A stretch of 64,000 nucleotides of DNA from contig OZ244776.1 of assembly GCA_965219515.1 (NCBI GenBank), positions 3,968,001 to 4,032,000 of the forward strand, in the 5' to 3' direction. This document shows positions 1 through 8,579 of this stretch, piece by piece. The position numbers and the translations under genes were made by a program. Below the pieces are notes generated by a model that had not been told where the DNA came from, did no database searches, and worked only from the letters and a program-made list of their open reading frames with translations. The number at the start of each line of letters is the position of its first letter. The first letter of the stretch is position 1. The DNA is from Ilyomonas sp965219515 (GTDB taxonomy: Bacteria; Bacteroidota; Bacteroidia; Chitinophagales; Chitinophagaceae).

Positions 1-1075
1 CGTAATTCGCGCACACTTCGCCGCTGGCGCCGTTATCGCTTAAAAAAACAATCAATGTATTGTCAAGTTGTCCGCTTTCTCTCAACGCATGAATGATTCT
101 GCCGATTCCCCGATCCATTCTGTCAATCATAGCGGCATGAACCGCCATAGCTCTGGCATCCCATTCTTTATCGGGATTCTCTTCCCACGCCAGATCACTT
201 TTCCAGCGCGGCGAAAGCGATTCATCAGCCGGATCAAGCAGCTTCATTTGCTTCTGTTTTTTATAACGCGCTTCGCGAATGGCATCCCAGCCAACTTTGT
301 ATGTGTCTTTGTATATGTCAATATCTTCAGGCAAAGCCATCAGCGGCCAATGCGGCGCATTTTCCGCCACATATAAAAAGAAAGGCTTACCGTTTTTACT
401 CATTTGTTTTATGTAAGCGGCGGCAGTATCGTTCAATGCATCGGTGTGATAATAATTCTTCGGCACTTTTGTAACCGGCGTTGTGCCATTGACCAGGCTA
501 AACGGATCAAAATAATCTACCACGCCCCAGATGGTGCCGTAATAATGTTGAAAGCCGCGGTTCGCGGGGTATTGCGCCAATGGCGAAAACGTTGGATGAT
601 ACGCCTGATGATTGAGCCAGGCAAGCTGTTCTTCTTTGGTTGGCAGCACATCGGTATTCGATACATGCCATTTTCCCGTCATCGCCGTTTGATAGCCAGC
701 GTTTTGTAACACTTCGGCTAAGGTTACGGTATTTTCTGTAATGTAACCGCGATAGCCCGGCTCGCTGTGTTCATCCGTCATTTCACCAATGCCCGCATCA
801 TGGTTATACAAGCCGGTAAGCAATGAAGCGCGCGTAGGGCAGCAACGCGAGGTATTGTAAAACTGCATGAAGCGAATGCCGTTTTTTGCGAGATAGTCAA
901 TATTGGGCGTATGGATTTCGCCACCAAAACAACCGGCATCGGAAAAGCCAAGATCATCTGCCAGTATAATCACAATGTTAGGACGCGTGTCTTTCGTTTC
1001 TTCTTTTTTATTATTAGAAAAAATAAAGAATGCAAGTAAGGAAGCAAGACCGGCAAATAAAAACACTTGTTTCAT
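1..1075 (-). CDS. Sulfatase (arylsulfatase family), 3' end cut by window edge
   Basis: This is a type I sulfatase, which hydrolyses sulfate esters using a formylglycine made from an active-site cysteine. The start at 1075 gives a hydrophobic N-terminal segment (about residues 3-20) suggesting export. The metal-binding strand reads NIVIILADDLGFSDAG near residues 34-49. The CxPxR signature is C78-C-P-T-R followed by ASLLTG, so C78 would be the modified residue. Further family motifs are MTGKWH and the late FLSDNGASGE. The reading frame is open to base 1, so the C-terminal part lies outside the window. No anaerobic or FGE-type maturase is visible here. Substrate cannot be predicted; such enzymes in Bacteroidota often act on sulfated glycans. 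Family call is firm, specificity open. Confidence 0.93.
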   Translation of the reverse strand, partial: MKQVFLFAGLASLLAFFIFSNNKKEETKDTRPNIVIILADDLGFSDAGCFGGEIHTPNIDYLAKNGIRFMQFYNTSRCCPTRASLLTGLYNHDAGIGEMTDEHSEPGYRGYITENTVTLAEVLQNAGYQTAMTGKWHVSNTDVLPTKEEQLAWLNHQAYHPTFSPLAQYPANRGFQHYYGTIWGVVDYFDPFSLVNGTTPVTKVPKNYYHTDALNDTAAAYIKQMSKNGKPFFLYVAENAPHWPLMALPEDIDIYKDTYKVGWDAIREARYKKQKQMKLLDPADESLSPRWKSDLAWEENPDKEWDARAMAVHAAMIDRMDRGIGRIIHALRESGQLDNTLIVFLSDNGASGEVCANY

Positions 1076-1680
1076 AAATGGCTGTGTTAATCCTGTTTTG
1101 TTATGTGGCTGTGTTATGAAATGTAGATAACTAAACTTGAATGGTTGGTGTACGCATCGTAATTGCAGAAAAGAAATGGTAATATCGTCATTGCGGGCAA
1201 AGCGAAACAATCTGTGCTAAGAAAAGAATCGTTTTGCGATTTAGAATCCTGATATAAGTCAATCCAGAGATTGCTTCGCAAGCTCGCAATGACGACCAAC
1301 AATACCAGTCAACATCTTTTTCCATCAACGCTGGTATTCTCACACTTCAAATTCTTTTCGGTTAATTAGAACATAAACCAGTAGCCATCTAAGTCTTCGT
1401 TTTCATCAATCAAATATTTGATAACACAACCTATTTAAAAGAAGTATAAAAAGCATAAGCGAAATACTGATTTTTACGGTTAACCTATTACTTCATAACA
1501 ACATCATTTAGTGGGTTTGTTACGATTTAATTATTGCAATATCCAAGCTGTTTTTTTTAGCAGAAGTACAATAAAGCAATCACAAAATTATTATTTATGC
1601 GTCGTGCAATTTATCGTCTTTTTATGTTCTATACTGATATAAAGAAATGAATTACTTTGCCTTGCAAACAAAGTGTAATA
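1076..1680. other. Intergenic region between divergent sulfatase and aroQ
   Basis: No convincing gene is present. A 62-codon open frame on the minus strand runs through the dispersed inverted repeat at 1186-1294 and is not credible as a gene. The last 50 bases hold a likely aroQ promoter element, TACTTTGCC at about 1652, close to the Bacteroidota TAnnTTTG consensus. Confidence 0.6.
1186..1294. repeat. Dispersed inverted repeat, 'CGTCATTGCG' family, copy 1
   Basis: The outer arms are a perfect 10-base inverted repeat, cgtcattgcg (1186-1195) and cgcaatgacg (1285-1294). The inner arms continue imperfectly, with acaatctgtg on the left and cagagattgcttcg on the right. A second member with the same arm theme lies at 17364-17461. 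It looks like a non-coding BIME/MITE-type element. No flanking transposase is seen. Confidence 0.75.
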
Positions 1681-2100
1681 ATGAAGATTGTCATCATCAA
1701 CGGACCGAATCTGAATTTACTTGGCACCCGCGAACCGGATGTTTACGGCAGCCAGACGTTTGACGATTATTATCAGTCGTTACTGCAAAAATACCCTGCT
1801 ATCAGCTTTCAATATTACCAAAGCAACAGCGAAGGAGAACTGATTGATTGTCTTCAGAAAGAAGGCTTTGCCAATGATGGCATTGTATTAAATGCAGCCG
1901 GATATACGCATACTTCCGTTGCTTTGCGGGATGCCATTGCGGCCATTGCAACGCCGGTAATAGAAGTGCACATCAGCAATGTTCATGCACGGGAAACATT
2001 CAGAAGTTTGTCTTACATATCGGCAAAATGCAAAGGCACCATCAGCGGTTTAGGGTTGAAAGGTTATGAGTTAGCCGTGCAGTTTTTTATCAGCCCTTAG
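1681..2100 (+). CDS. aroQ: 3-dehydroquinate dehydratase, type II
   Basis: Catalyses dehydration of 3-dehydroquinate to 3-dehydroshikimate in the shikimate pathway. The start at 1681 gives the canonical N-terminus MKIVIINGPNLNLLGTREP; a longer frame from 1657 adds eight unsupported residues. The family signature is complete: the catalytic tyrosine in REPDVYG, the LNAAGYTHTSVALRDA segment, and the histidine of EVHISNVHARETFR. The length of 139 residues is normal for the small type II enzyme. It ends tail-to-tail with the next gene, the two stop codons sharing bases 2098-2099. AroE of the same pathway is in the window at 24.8 kb but not linked. Confidence 0.97.
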   Translation: MKIVIINGPNLNLLGTREPDVYGSQTFDDYYQSLLQKYPAISFQYYQSNSEGELIDCLQKEGFANDGIVLNAAGYTHTSVALRDAIAAIATPVIEVHISNVHARETFRSLSYISAKCKGTISGLGLKGYELAVQFFISP

Positions 2101-2687
2101 TACGAAGAAGACGGATCGTCCTCAATGTTATCTCTTCTGTCGCCGCCCAGACTGTAATAATTATTTTCTTCGTCTTCCTCACCTATGCTTTCATCGGCAT
2201 CATCCAGATCGCTTCCCGGCACATCAAGATCACCGCCGGTATTTTGCAATTCATCGCGCAGGTCGTGGCTGTCTAAATCAGCAACCGTTTCTTCCGTTCC
2301 TTCAAAAGCAGAAGCAGAGCCATCCGAAAATATTTCTTCATCTTCATCCATATCATTGTCGCGGTTGGCATCGCCCAAGTTGTCAATGTCTTCCTCGGTA
2401 ACGTCGGCTTCTGTTCCCATCACAATATCCAGCTCTTCGGGTGTTCTGTCATCAGGATTTCCTGCCGGTGGTGTCGTCATCGCTTTTTTTTTACCATTTT
2501 CCTGCAGTTCGTCATGCGTAAGATTTTCTACATTGGCTTCTATGCGCTCGGTATGATTCTGCGGATTTAAAATGTCTTCTTTAGCCGGATAATGCGGATA
2601 GCCCGGAAAATCTTCATCTATATGCTCGTCTTTGCTTTGCTGCACTTCTTCTTCGGAATCAATGGGATTTGTTTTTTTATCGTCCAT
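2097..2687 (-). CDS. Highly acidic, probably disordered conserved protein
   Basis: A 196-residue protein of unknown function, dominated by Asp and Glu, with Asn, Gly and Ser and very few hydrophobic residues, so intrinsic disorder is likely. It has no signal peptide or membrane segment. The C-terminal half carries acidic blocks (DMDEDEEIF, GEEDEENNYY) and the motif NTGGDLDVPGSDLDDADE, which I recall as a recurring feature of small acidic proteins in Chitinophagaceae and Sphingobacteriaceae (recall, not searched). The stop overlaps the aroQ stop on the opposite strand, leaving no room for a terminator between them. A role in stress, as a counterion-rich or chaperone-like protein, would be speculation. 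Confidence 0.75.
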   Translation of the reverse strand: MDDKKTNPIDSEEEVQQSKDEHIDEDFPGYPHYPAKEDILNPQNHTERIEANVENLTHDELQENGKKKAMTTPPAGNPDDRTPEELDIVMGTEADVTEEDIDNLGDANRDNDMDEDEEIFSDGSASAFEGTEETVADLDSHDLRDELQNTGGDLDVPGSDLDDADESIGEEDEENNYYSLGGDRRDNIEDDPSSSY

Positions 2688-2752
2688 GATAATTGTTTTT
2701 AAGTAATGAGAAAATTATGTGCCGGAAAGAAAGAAAAGGTAAAGAGCCATTA

Positions 2753-3340
2753 CTATCTTCTAAATTCAACACCGTGATAAATATTCTTCATCCCGATTGT
2801 ATAATCTATTGAACGAAGATGTAAAGAAACGTCCAATGAAACGGCTTCTGTATAATGCCAGGTTCTGTCGGCAATTTTATACGAAGCAATTGCCCAGGGT
2901 TTTGCTTGTTCTATCAAAACGTATTCTTTAAAAGAAGGCAGCGTTTTGTAATATTCAAATTTCGTAGTGCGGTCGTATTTTTTTGTTGAGCGTAAAGCCA
3001 CTTCAACAACTTCAACAATTAATAACGGGTTCATTACAACATCATTTCTGCCTTGTTAAAATTGTGGCTTCTCAAACACCACTACCGCATCGGGATACAC
3101 AAAAGATTGCAGTCGCGGAATATGAATTTTCATATCGCTCGTATAAACCTTAAACTTTTTTTTATCCAATGCATTTTTTAAGACGCCGATTAGATTTGCC
3201 GCAATCTCGTTGTGAATATGTGTTCCGCCGGGCATTTTTATAATTTTTCCATTGTAAAATTCATGCTTGTTTTTGGCACGTTCTTCCAATGCGAGATATT
3301 CACCTACCGTATATATTTTTTCTACAAGGTCTGTATGCAT
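2753..3340 (-). pseudogene. Uma2-family endonuclease (DUF820), nonsense-interrupted
   Basis: The two halves of a Uma2 (PF05685) PD-(D/E)xK-like domain lie in one reading frame, separated by a single TAA at 3056-3058. The first half has LVEKIYTVGEYLALEE, HEFYNGKIIKMPGG and YPDAVVVFEKPQF. After the stop the frame continues QGRNDVV and then NPLLIVEVVEV, STKKYDRTTKFEYYKTL and YVLIEQ. The probable start is at 3340 (MHTDLVEK); the frame is open further upstream to 3499, but that extension does not resemble the family. The region after LLIVEV looks locally disturbed (EVVEVALRSTKK, with a repeated gttgaa), suggesting further decay. A functional split protein is unlikely because the stop falls inside the catalytic core. 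Confidence 0.85.
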
Positions 3341-3535
3341 ACACCTAATTTCTTCTTTTTCAAAGATAAGAAAATTGCCCAACGGTCTTGTCGCCATATT
3401 CTTCATATCCGCACAACAACTGTCCGATAACGGACACTTTTTATTTCCTTTCATCCTGAAACGCTTTGCCAAATTGTGTCTCAGCAATGGCATAAGCATT
3501 GGGAATTTTGAATTGAATATTCATAACTCAATATT

Positions 3536-5914
3536 ATGTTGAAAAATTATTTCACAATCGCGTGGCGCAATTTGATGAAGAACAAAGTTTTTTCTTTTAT
3601 CAATATTCTTGGATTAACCATTGGCATTACCGTTTGTATGATGATCTTTTTATTCATCATGAATGAATTCAGCGTTGACAATTTTCATAAAAACGGTAAA
3701 AATATTTATCGTGTGATGCGTGAATTTAAAAATGAGGGAAAGGCAAGCAGCGTAGCTTATTTATCCGGTCCGTACGCACCTGCTTTACTGAATGATTTTA
3801 AAGGCGAAATAAAAAATGCCGTTCGGGTAAACCCGACAGATAATCTGGTAACGATTGGTACCAGGTCGTTTCACGAAAAGAAAGTGTATGATGTAGATGC
3901 TGATTTTTTCAGCTTGTTTTCTTTTCCCTTATTAAAAGGAAAAGCAAGCAATGTATTAACCAATCCAAACAGCGTTGTGCTTACTGAAACTGTGGCAAAA
4001 AAGTATTTTGGAAGCGTTGACAATGCCATGGGCAAAACCATTACGCTTGATAAAGAGCTGCCTTTGCAGGTTACAGGAATTGCCAAAAATGTGCCTTCTC
4101 ATTCGCATCTTGATTTTGATTTGATTGTTCCGCTTGAAAATTATAAGAACAGCGGAAACATGACTACGTGGATTAACAATGGCATGTACATTTATGTGCT
4201 GCTCGATCCTTACGTTACGCAGCAACAGGTAGAAAGCCGCTTTCCGCAATTCATGGAAAAATATATGGGCGGCGATATGAGAAAATTCGGCTTCAACTTC
4301 TCGCTTTCCTTAACACCGCTACAAGATGTATATTTTGAAAATGTAGCTTTTGATCATGCCAGGCACGGCGATAAAACGGTTGTATATATTTTTCTTTCCA
4401 TCGCAGTATTAATTCTTTTAATTGCCTGCATCAACTTCATGAACCTTTCTACCATTCGCGCAGCAGAGCGTTCCAAGGAAGTAGGTTTGCGCAAAGTGTT
4501 GGGCGCGCTGCGCAACAATCTTATCTGGCAGTTTATTGGCGAGTCTGTTTTATTAACCACCATTTCCTGCCTGTTATCCGTTGGTTTGTTATTGCTGCTT
4601 ATGCCATTTTACAACCAGTTGCTCGGCTATTCGCTGACTGTATCTTTTAACTCGTTACCCATTTATTTATTTCTTACCGGCGTAATTGTTATTGTCGGAT
4701 TTTTAGCAGGCAGCTATCCTGCATTTTTTCTTTCCGCTTTCTCTCCGGTTCAGGCTTTAAAAGGAAAATTACAATTGGGTAAAGGCGCTTCGGCGTTCAG
4801 GCAGGCATTGGTTGTTGTTCAGTTCAGCATCTCTGTTTTTCTCATCATTGGCACCATCATTATTACCAAACAAATGAGTTATGTAAAGAACAAACAGCTT
4901 GGCTACAACAAAGAGCAAACGATACTGGTGCCGATTGATAACAATGATATTTATAACAACCTGACCATTTTTAAAACCACCTTACAAAACAATAGGGCTA
5001 TTGAAGCCGTATCCATGATGTCGGGTGAGCCGGGTGGCTATTACGATTTGCACGTGTTTGATGTGGAAGATCATAACCAGAGATGGGGTGCAAGAACCGA
5101 GTTTGCCGATTTTGAATATGTAAAAACATTAGGCTTGAAAGTGATTGCCGGCAGAGATTTTTCAGCACAGTATCCTACCGATACCACCGATGCCGTTTTA
5201 ATAAACCGCACGGCAGCCGGCAAACTTGGCTGGAGGCCCGAACAAGCTATTGGCAAATGGATTCAAAATACTGTTCGTGACGACGCCAGACGCAGGATTA
5301 TTGGCGTGGTGGAAGACTTCAATTTCTTATCGCTGAAAGAAAACATGGATGCACTTGTTATTTCGCCAGCCATGGACAGACGGATTGCTTTAATAAAAAT
5401 AAAGCCCGGAAACCTCCAGGCAGGCATGTCTGCCATAAAAGACGAATATAGCAAAGTAGCACCTGCTTATCCTTTGGAGTATCGGTTTTTGGATGAACAG
5501 TTTCAGGAAATGTATCAGAAAGATTTGCGCCAGCAAACCATCTTAACGGTGTTTGCAGGCCTGGCTATTTTTGTTGCCTGTCTGGGTTTGTTTGGCCTGG
5601 CTTCATTTACAGCAACCAAACGGGTTAAAGAAATTGGTGTGAGAAAAGTATTGGGTTCATCGGTGCAGGGTATTGTAATCTTATTATCAAAAGATTTATT
5701 AAAACCTGTATTGATTGCAACCTGTATTGCACTTCCTGTTGGATATTACGCTATGAACAAATGGTTGCAAAATTTTGCCTATCAAACGTCTGTAAGCCGG
5801 TGGATATTTGTTTTGGCTGCGCTGATAACTTTCGGTATTGCAATCATTACAGTTAGCATAAAAGCCATCAAAGCGGCGTTGGCCAATCCGGTAAAGAGCT
5901 TGCGAACGGAGTGA
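3536..5914 (+). CDS. ABC transporter permease, MacB/FtsX type (array member 1)
   Basis: An inner-membrane permease of 792 residues. The order is TM1 (about 19-41), a periplasmic MacB core domain (to about 280), three TM helices with an FtsX domain (281-400), TM5 near 430, a second periplasmic domain, and a final FtsX unit (about 670-790). The FtsX coupling motif appears twice, as RSKEVGLRKVLGA near 311 and RVKEIGVRKVLGSS near 695. It ends in NPVKSLRTE, shared by the next two paralogues. The double-FtsX architecture is typical of large Bacteroidota permease families linked to MacB-like export or mechanotransmission. No ATP-binding subunit is encoded nearby. Substrate unknown. Confidence 0.92.
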   Translation: MLKNYFTIAWRNLMKNKVFSFINILGLTIGITVCMMIFLFIMNEFSVDNFHKNGKNIYRVMREFKNEGKASSVAYLSGPYAPALLNDFKGEIKNAVRVNPTDNLVTIGTRSFHEKKVYDVDADFFSLFSFPLLKGKASNVLTNPNSVVLTETVAKKYFGSVDNAMGKTITLDKELPLQVTGIAKNVPSHSHLDFDLIVPLENYKNSGNMTTWINNGMYIYVLLDPYVTQQQVESRFPQFMEKYMGGDMRKFGFNFSLSLTPLQDVYFENVAFDHARHGDKTVVYIFLSIAVLILLIACINFMNLSTIRAAERSKEVGLRKVLGALRNNLIWQFIGESVLLTTISCLLSVGLLLLLMPFYNQLLGYSLTVSFNSLPIYLFLTGVIVIVGFLAGSYPAFFLSAFSPVQALKGKLQLGKGASAFRQALVVVQFSISVFLIIGTIIITKQMSYVKNKQLGYNKEQTILVPIDNNDIYNNLTIFKTTLQNNRAIEAVSMMSGEPGGYYDLHVFDVEDHNQRWGARTEFADFEYVKTLGLKVIAGRDFSAQYPTDTTDAVLINRTAAGKLGWRPEQAIGKWIQNTVRDDARRRIIGVVEDFNFLSLKENMDALVISPAMDRRIALIKIKPGNLQAGMSAIKDEYSKVAPAYPLEYRFLDEQFQEMYQKDLRQQTILTVFAGLAIFVACLGLFGLASFTATKRVKEIGVRKVLGSSVQGIVILLSKDLLKPVLIATCIALPVGYYAMNKWLQNFAYQTSVSRWIFVLAALITFGIAIITVSIKAIKAALANPVKSLRTE

Positions 5915-5947
5915 TGAATGAAAACACATAACTCATAATTGTAAAAC

Positions 5948-8395
5948 ATGTTTAAGAACTATATCAGCATTGCCTTTAGAAATATCTTTAAAAGAAAAGG
6001 ATATTCAGCACTCAATATTGCAGGGCTTACCATTGGCATGAGTTGCTGCCTGCTCATTTTTCATTATGTATCGTACGAAAAAAGTTATGACAAGTTTGAG
6101 CCGGATGCAAAACAAATTGTACGGGTACGGCTTGACAGTTATCAGAAAGGTGTGCTGGCTTTTAAGTCTGCTACATCTTATCCGCCCATCGGTCCGACCC
6201 TGAAAAAAGATTTTCCGGAAGTGGAAAATTATTGCAGGCTGATTGATAATAACGTATTGCTTTCGAATGAAGCGCAGGATAAAAAATTTTCGGAGAACAA
6301 AGGTTATTATGCCGATCCTTCAACAATTGATATGTTCGGGTTGCATTTTGTGAAAGGCAACCCGCATACAGCTTTGGATGCGCCTGATAAAATCATTTTA
6401 TCCCAATCAACGGCAAAAAAATATTTCGGCAATGAGAATGCATTGGGCAAAACATTAGTCAACAGGAGCGGCGAGCATGTGCAGCCTTTTGAAGTAACCG
6501 GTGTGTATCAGGATTTTCCTTCCAACTCGCATCTCGTGATGAACTACTTAGTCTCTTATGCTACGCTGGGCAAGGAGATGCGTTTAGGAGGCGATACGTC
6601 AAATGCGAGTGAAACGCAATGGGGCTGGTATGATTTCTATGTCTATGTTCAGTTAAAGCCTGGCATACCTTATCAACAGTTGGAAGCTAAGATGCCGGCT
6701 TTAGCTGATAAGTATATCAATAACAAGGATTGGGCAAAAGCGAATAATTATCATGATGAATTTCACCTGATCCCGCTGAGTGATATTCATCTGTATTCAA
6801 ATTATAACCAGGAAGCAGATGTAAACGGCAATGGACAAACTGTATCCTTTTTATTTTTAATTGCCATCTTTATTATTTGCATTGCCTGGATCAATTACAT
6901 CAATCTTGCAACAGCCCGCTCGGTAGAACGCGCCAAGGAGGTAGGCGTAAGAAAAGTATTAGGCGCTTTGCGTGCCACCTTGATCAGACAGTTCCTAACC
7001 GAAAGCTTCCTGCTCAACCTGATCTCGCTGGCGCTTTCGTTACTCCTGTTTTTTGTATTGCTGCATTCCTTCGATGTATTTACCGGAAGAATTAATTATA
7101 CAAACATTACACTGACTTCAGACTACTGGTTTCTATTTTTCGGAGTGTTTATCAGCGGAACCATATTGTCGGGTTTGTATCCTGCTTTTGTACTATCAGG
7201 CTTTACACCCATTCTTGTTCTAAAAGGCGCATTTAAAAATACAGGCAGTGGTTTATTGCTGCGCAAAAGCCTCATTGTTGTTCAGTTTGTAACTTCTGTC
7301 GTATTGATTGCGGGAACCATAATCGTTTACCAGCAGGTCAACTATATGCGCAACCAAAGTATTGGTGCGGACATTAGTCAGACGCTTGTTGTAAAAGGTC
7401 CGCAAACCATAGCCGATTCGCTGTATCAGAATACTTATCAGCCTTTCAAATCCGCGGTCTTACAGCAGCCAGGTATAAAAAGCATTGCCTCTTCCAGCAG
7501 TGTTCCCGGCGATGAAATTTACTGGACAAACAGTTGGAAACGATATGGAGATGCACAATCAACGGCTGTTACATTGTATAACCTCGGTATTGATTACGAT
7601 TTTATTCCGTCCTATAAAATTAAACTGGTAAGCGGCAGAAATTTTTCCGAACAGTTTGGCGCCAACAAAAAGACTGTTATACTGAATGAGAATGCAGTTA
7701 CGTTATTAGGATTTCAAAGCGCGTCGGACGCTGTCAATCAAAAAGTGATTAATGGGGGAGAGGATACCTTGACGGTTGTTGGTGTTACCGAAAACTTTCA
7801 CCAGTTGGGATTGCAAAAAACCATTGATCCGATGGTGCTCAAACCCAGACCGAATCAATCAACTTATTATTCAATAAAAGTAAACGGCGCCAATACAAAG
7901 CAAACGGTTGCGTCAGTAAAAGTATTGTGGAATCATTACTTTCCAAAAGATCCGTTTGATTATTTCTTTTTAGATGAATCTTTTGGCGAACAATACAAAG
8001 CCGACATGTTATTTGGGAAAGTGTTTGGCGTGTTCGCCTTTCTCGCCATTCTCATTGCGTGTTTCGGTTTGCTCGGCTTGTCGGCTTATAATGTGTTGCA
8101 ACGGACAAAAGAAATCGGTATCCGCAAAGTGTTAGGCGCATCGGTACAAAATATTTTGGTTTTGCTATCGCTTGATTTCTTAAAACTGGTTTTATTATCC
8201 TTCCTGTTTGCCATTCCCGCCGGTTGGTTTATTATGAATCTATGGCTGCAGGATTATGCTTACCGCATCAACATTGCGTGGTGGGTGTTTGGCATTGCAG
8301 GCTGTACCGCTTTGCTGATTGCGGTAATTACGATTAGCATACAGGCAATTAAAGCAGCGATATCAAACCCGGTGAAGAGCTTGCGAACGGAGTGA
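5948..8395 (+). CDS. ABC transporter permease, MacB/FtsX type (array member 2)
   Basis: A paralogue of the preceding gene, 33 bases downstream and probably co-transcribed with it. It has 815 residues with the same layout: N-terminal TM helix (NIAGLTIGMSCCLLIF), MacB periplasmic core, FtsX domain with RAKEVGVRKVLGAL near 327, a second periplasmic part, and a C-terminal FtsX domain with RTKEIGIRKVLGAS near 718, ending NPVKSLRTE. The N-terminal and FtsX regions are clearly conserved with its neighbours while the periplasmic domains have diverged, consistent with tandem duplication and specialisation of the extracytoplasmic part. Substrate and partner ATPase are not indicated. Confidence 0.92.
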   Translation: MFKNYISIAFRNIFKRKGYSALNIAGLTIGMSCCLLIFHYVSYEKSYDKFEPDAKQIVRVRLDSYQKGVLAFKSATSYPPIGPTLKKDFPEVENYCRLIDNNVLLSNEAQDKKFSENKGYYADPSTIDMFGLHFVKGNPHTALDAPDKIILSQSTAKKYFGNENALGKTLVNRSGEHVQPFEVTGVYQDFPSNSHLVMNYLVSYATLGKEMRLGGDTSNASETQWGWYDFYVYVQLKPGIPYQQLEAKMPALADKYINNKDWAKANNYHDEFHLIPLSDIHLYSNYNQEADVNGNGQTVSFLFLIAIFIICIAWINYINLATARSVERAKEVGVRKVLGALRATLIRQFLTESFLLNLISLALSLLLFFVLLHSFDVFTGRINYTNITLTSDYWFLFFGVFISGTILSGLYPAFVLSGFTPILVLKGAFKNTGSGLLLRKSLIVVQFVTSVVLIAGTIIVYQQVNYMRNQSIGADISQTLVVKGPQTIADSLYQNTYQPFKSAVLQQPGIKSIASSSSVPGDEIYWTNSWKRYGDAQSTAVTLYNLGIDYDFIPSYKIKLVSGRNFSEQFGANKKTVILNENAVTLLGFQSASDAVNQKVINGGEDTLTVVGVTENFHQLGLQKTIDPMVLKPRPNQSTYYSIKVNGANTKQTVASVKVLWNHYFPKDPFDYFFLDESFGEQYKADMLFGKVFGVFAFLAILIACFGLLGLSAYNVLQRTKEIGIRKVLGASVQNILVLLSLDFLKLVLLSFLFAIPAGWFIMNLWLQDYAYRINIAWWVFGIAGCTALLIAVITISIQAIKAAISNPVKSLRTE

Positions 8396-8398
8396 AGG

Positions 8399-8499
8399 CT
8401 GTGCGAAGTCTCCGGACTTCGCACCTTTTATGTTCTTTAGAGTCTCAGACTCTGTTGAATATATAGAGTGTACGAAGTCTGGAGACTTCGTACAGCAGT
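8399..8499. repeat. Triple-hairpin dispersed repeat, 'GAAGTC' family, copy 1
   Basis: Three hairpins lie between permease genes 2 and 3: gtgcgaagtc-tccg-gacttcgcac (8401-8424, perfect 10-bp stem), agagtct-c-agactct (8439-8453), and gtacgaagtc-tgga-gacttcgtac (8470-8493, perfect 10-bp stem). The first and third are near reverse complements of each other, so the whole element is itself an inverted repeat with ends CTGTRCGAAGTC. A related copy lies at 62446-62586. Confidence 0.85.
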
Positions 8500-8579
8500 A
8501 GCACAGCAGTAAATGATGAATTATGAATGATGAGTTGTAAATATTATAAACTTATAACGTACAACATAAAACTTCTAAC

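Noticed and set aside
1114..1302. 62-codon minus-strand frame
   Set aside because: It lies across the inverted repeat at 1186-1294; the apparent protein is translated repeat sequence.
2185..2556. Ser-rich plus-strand frame
   Set aside because: It is the mirror of the Asp/Glu-rich gene on the minus strand; Ser codons result from GAY/GAR complement.
3341..3499. N-terminal extension of the Uma2 gene
   Set aside because: Open but unlike the family; the start at 3340 gives the usual family N-terminus.
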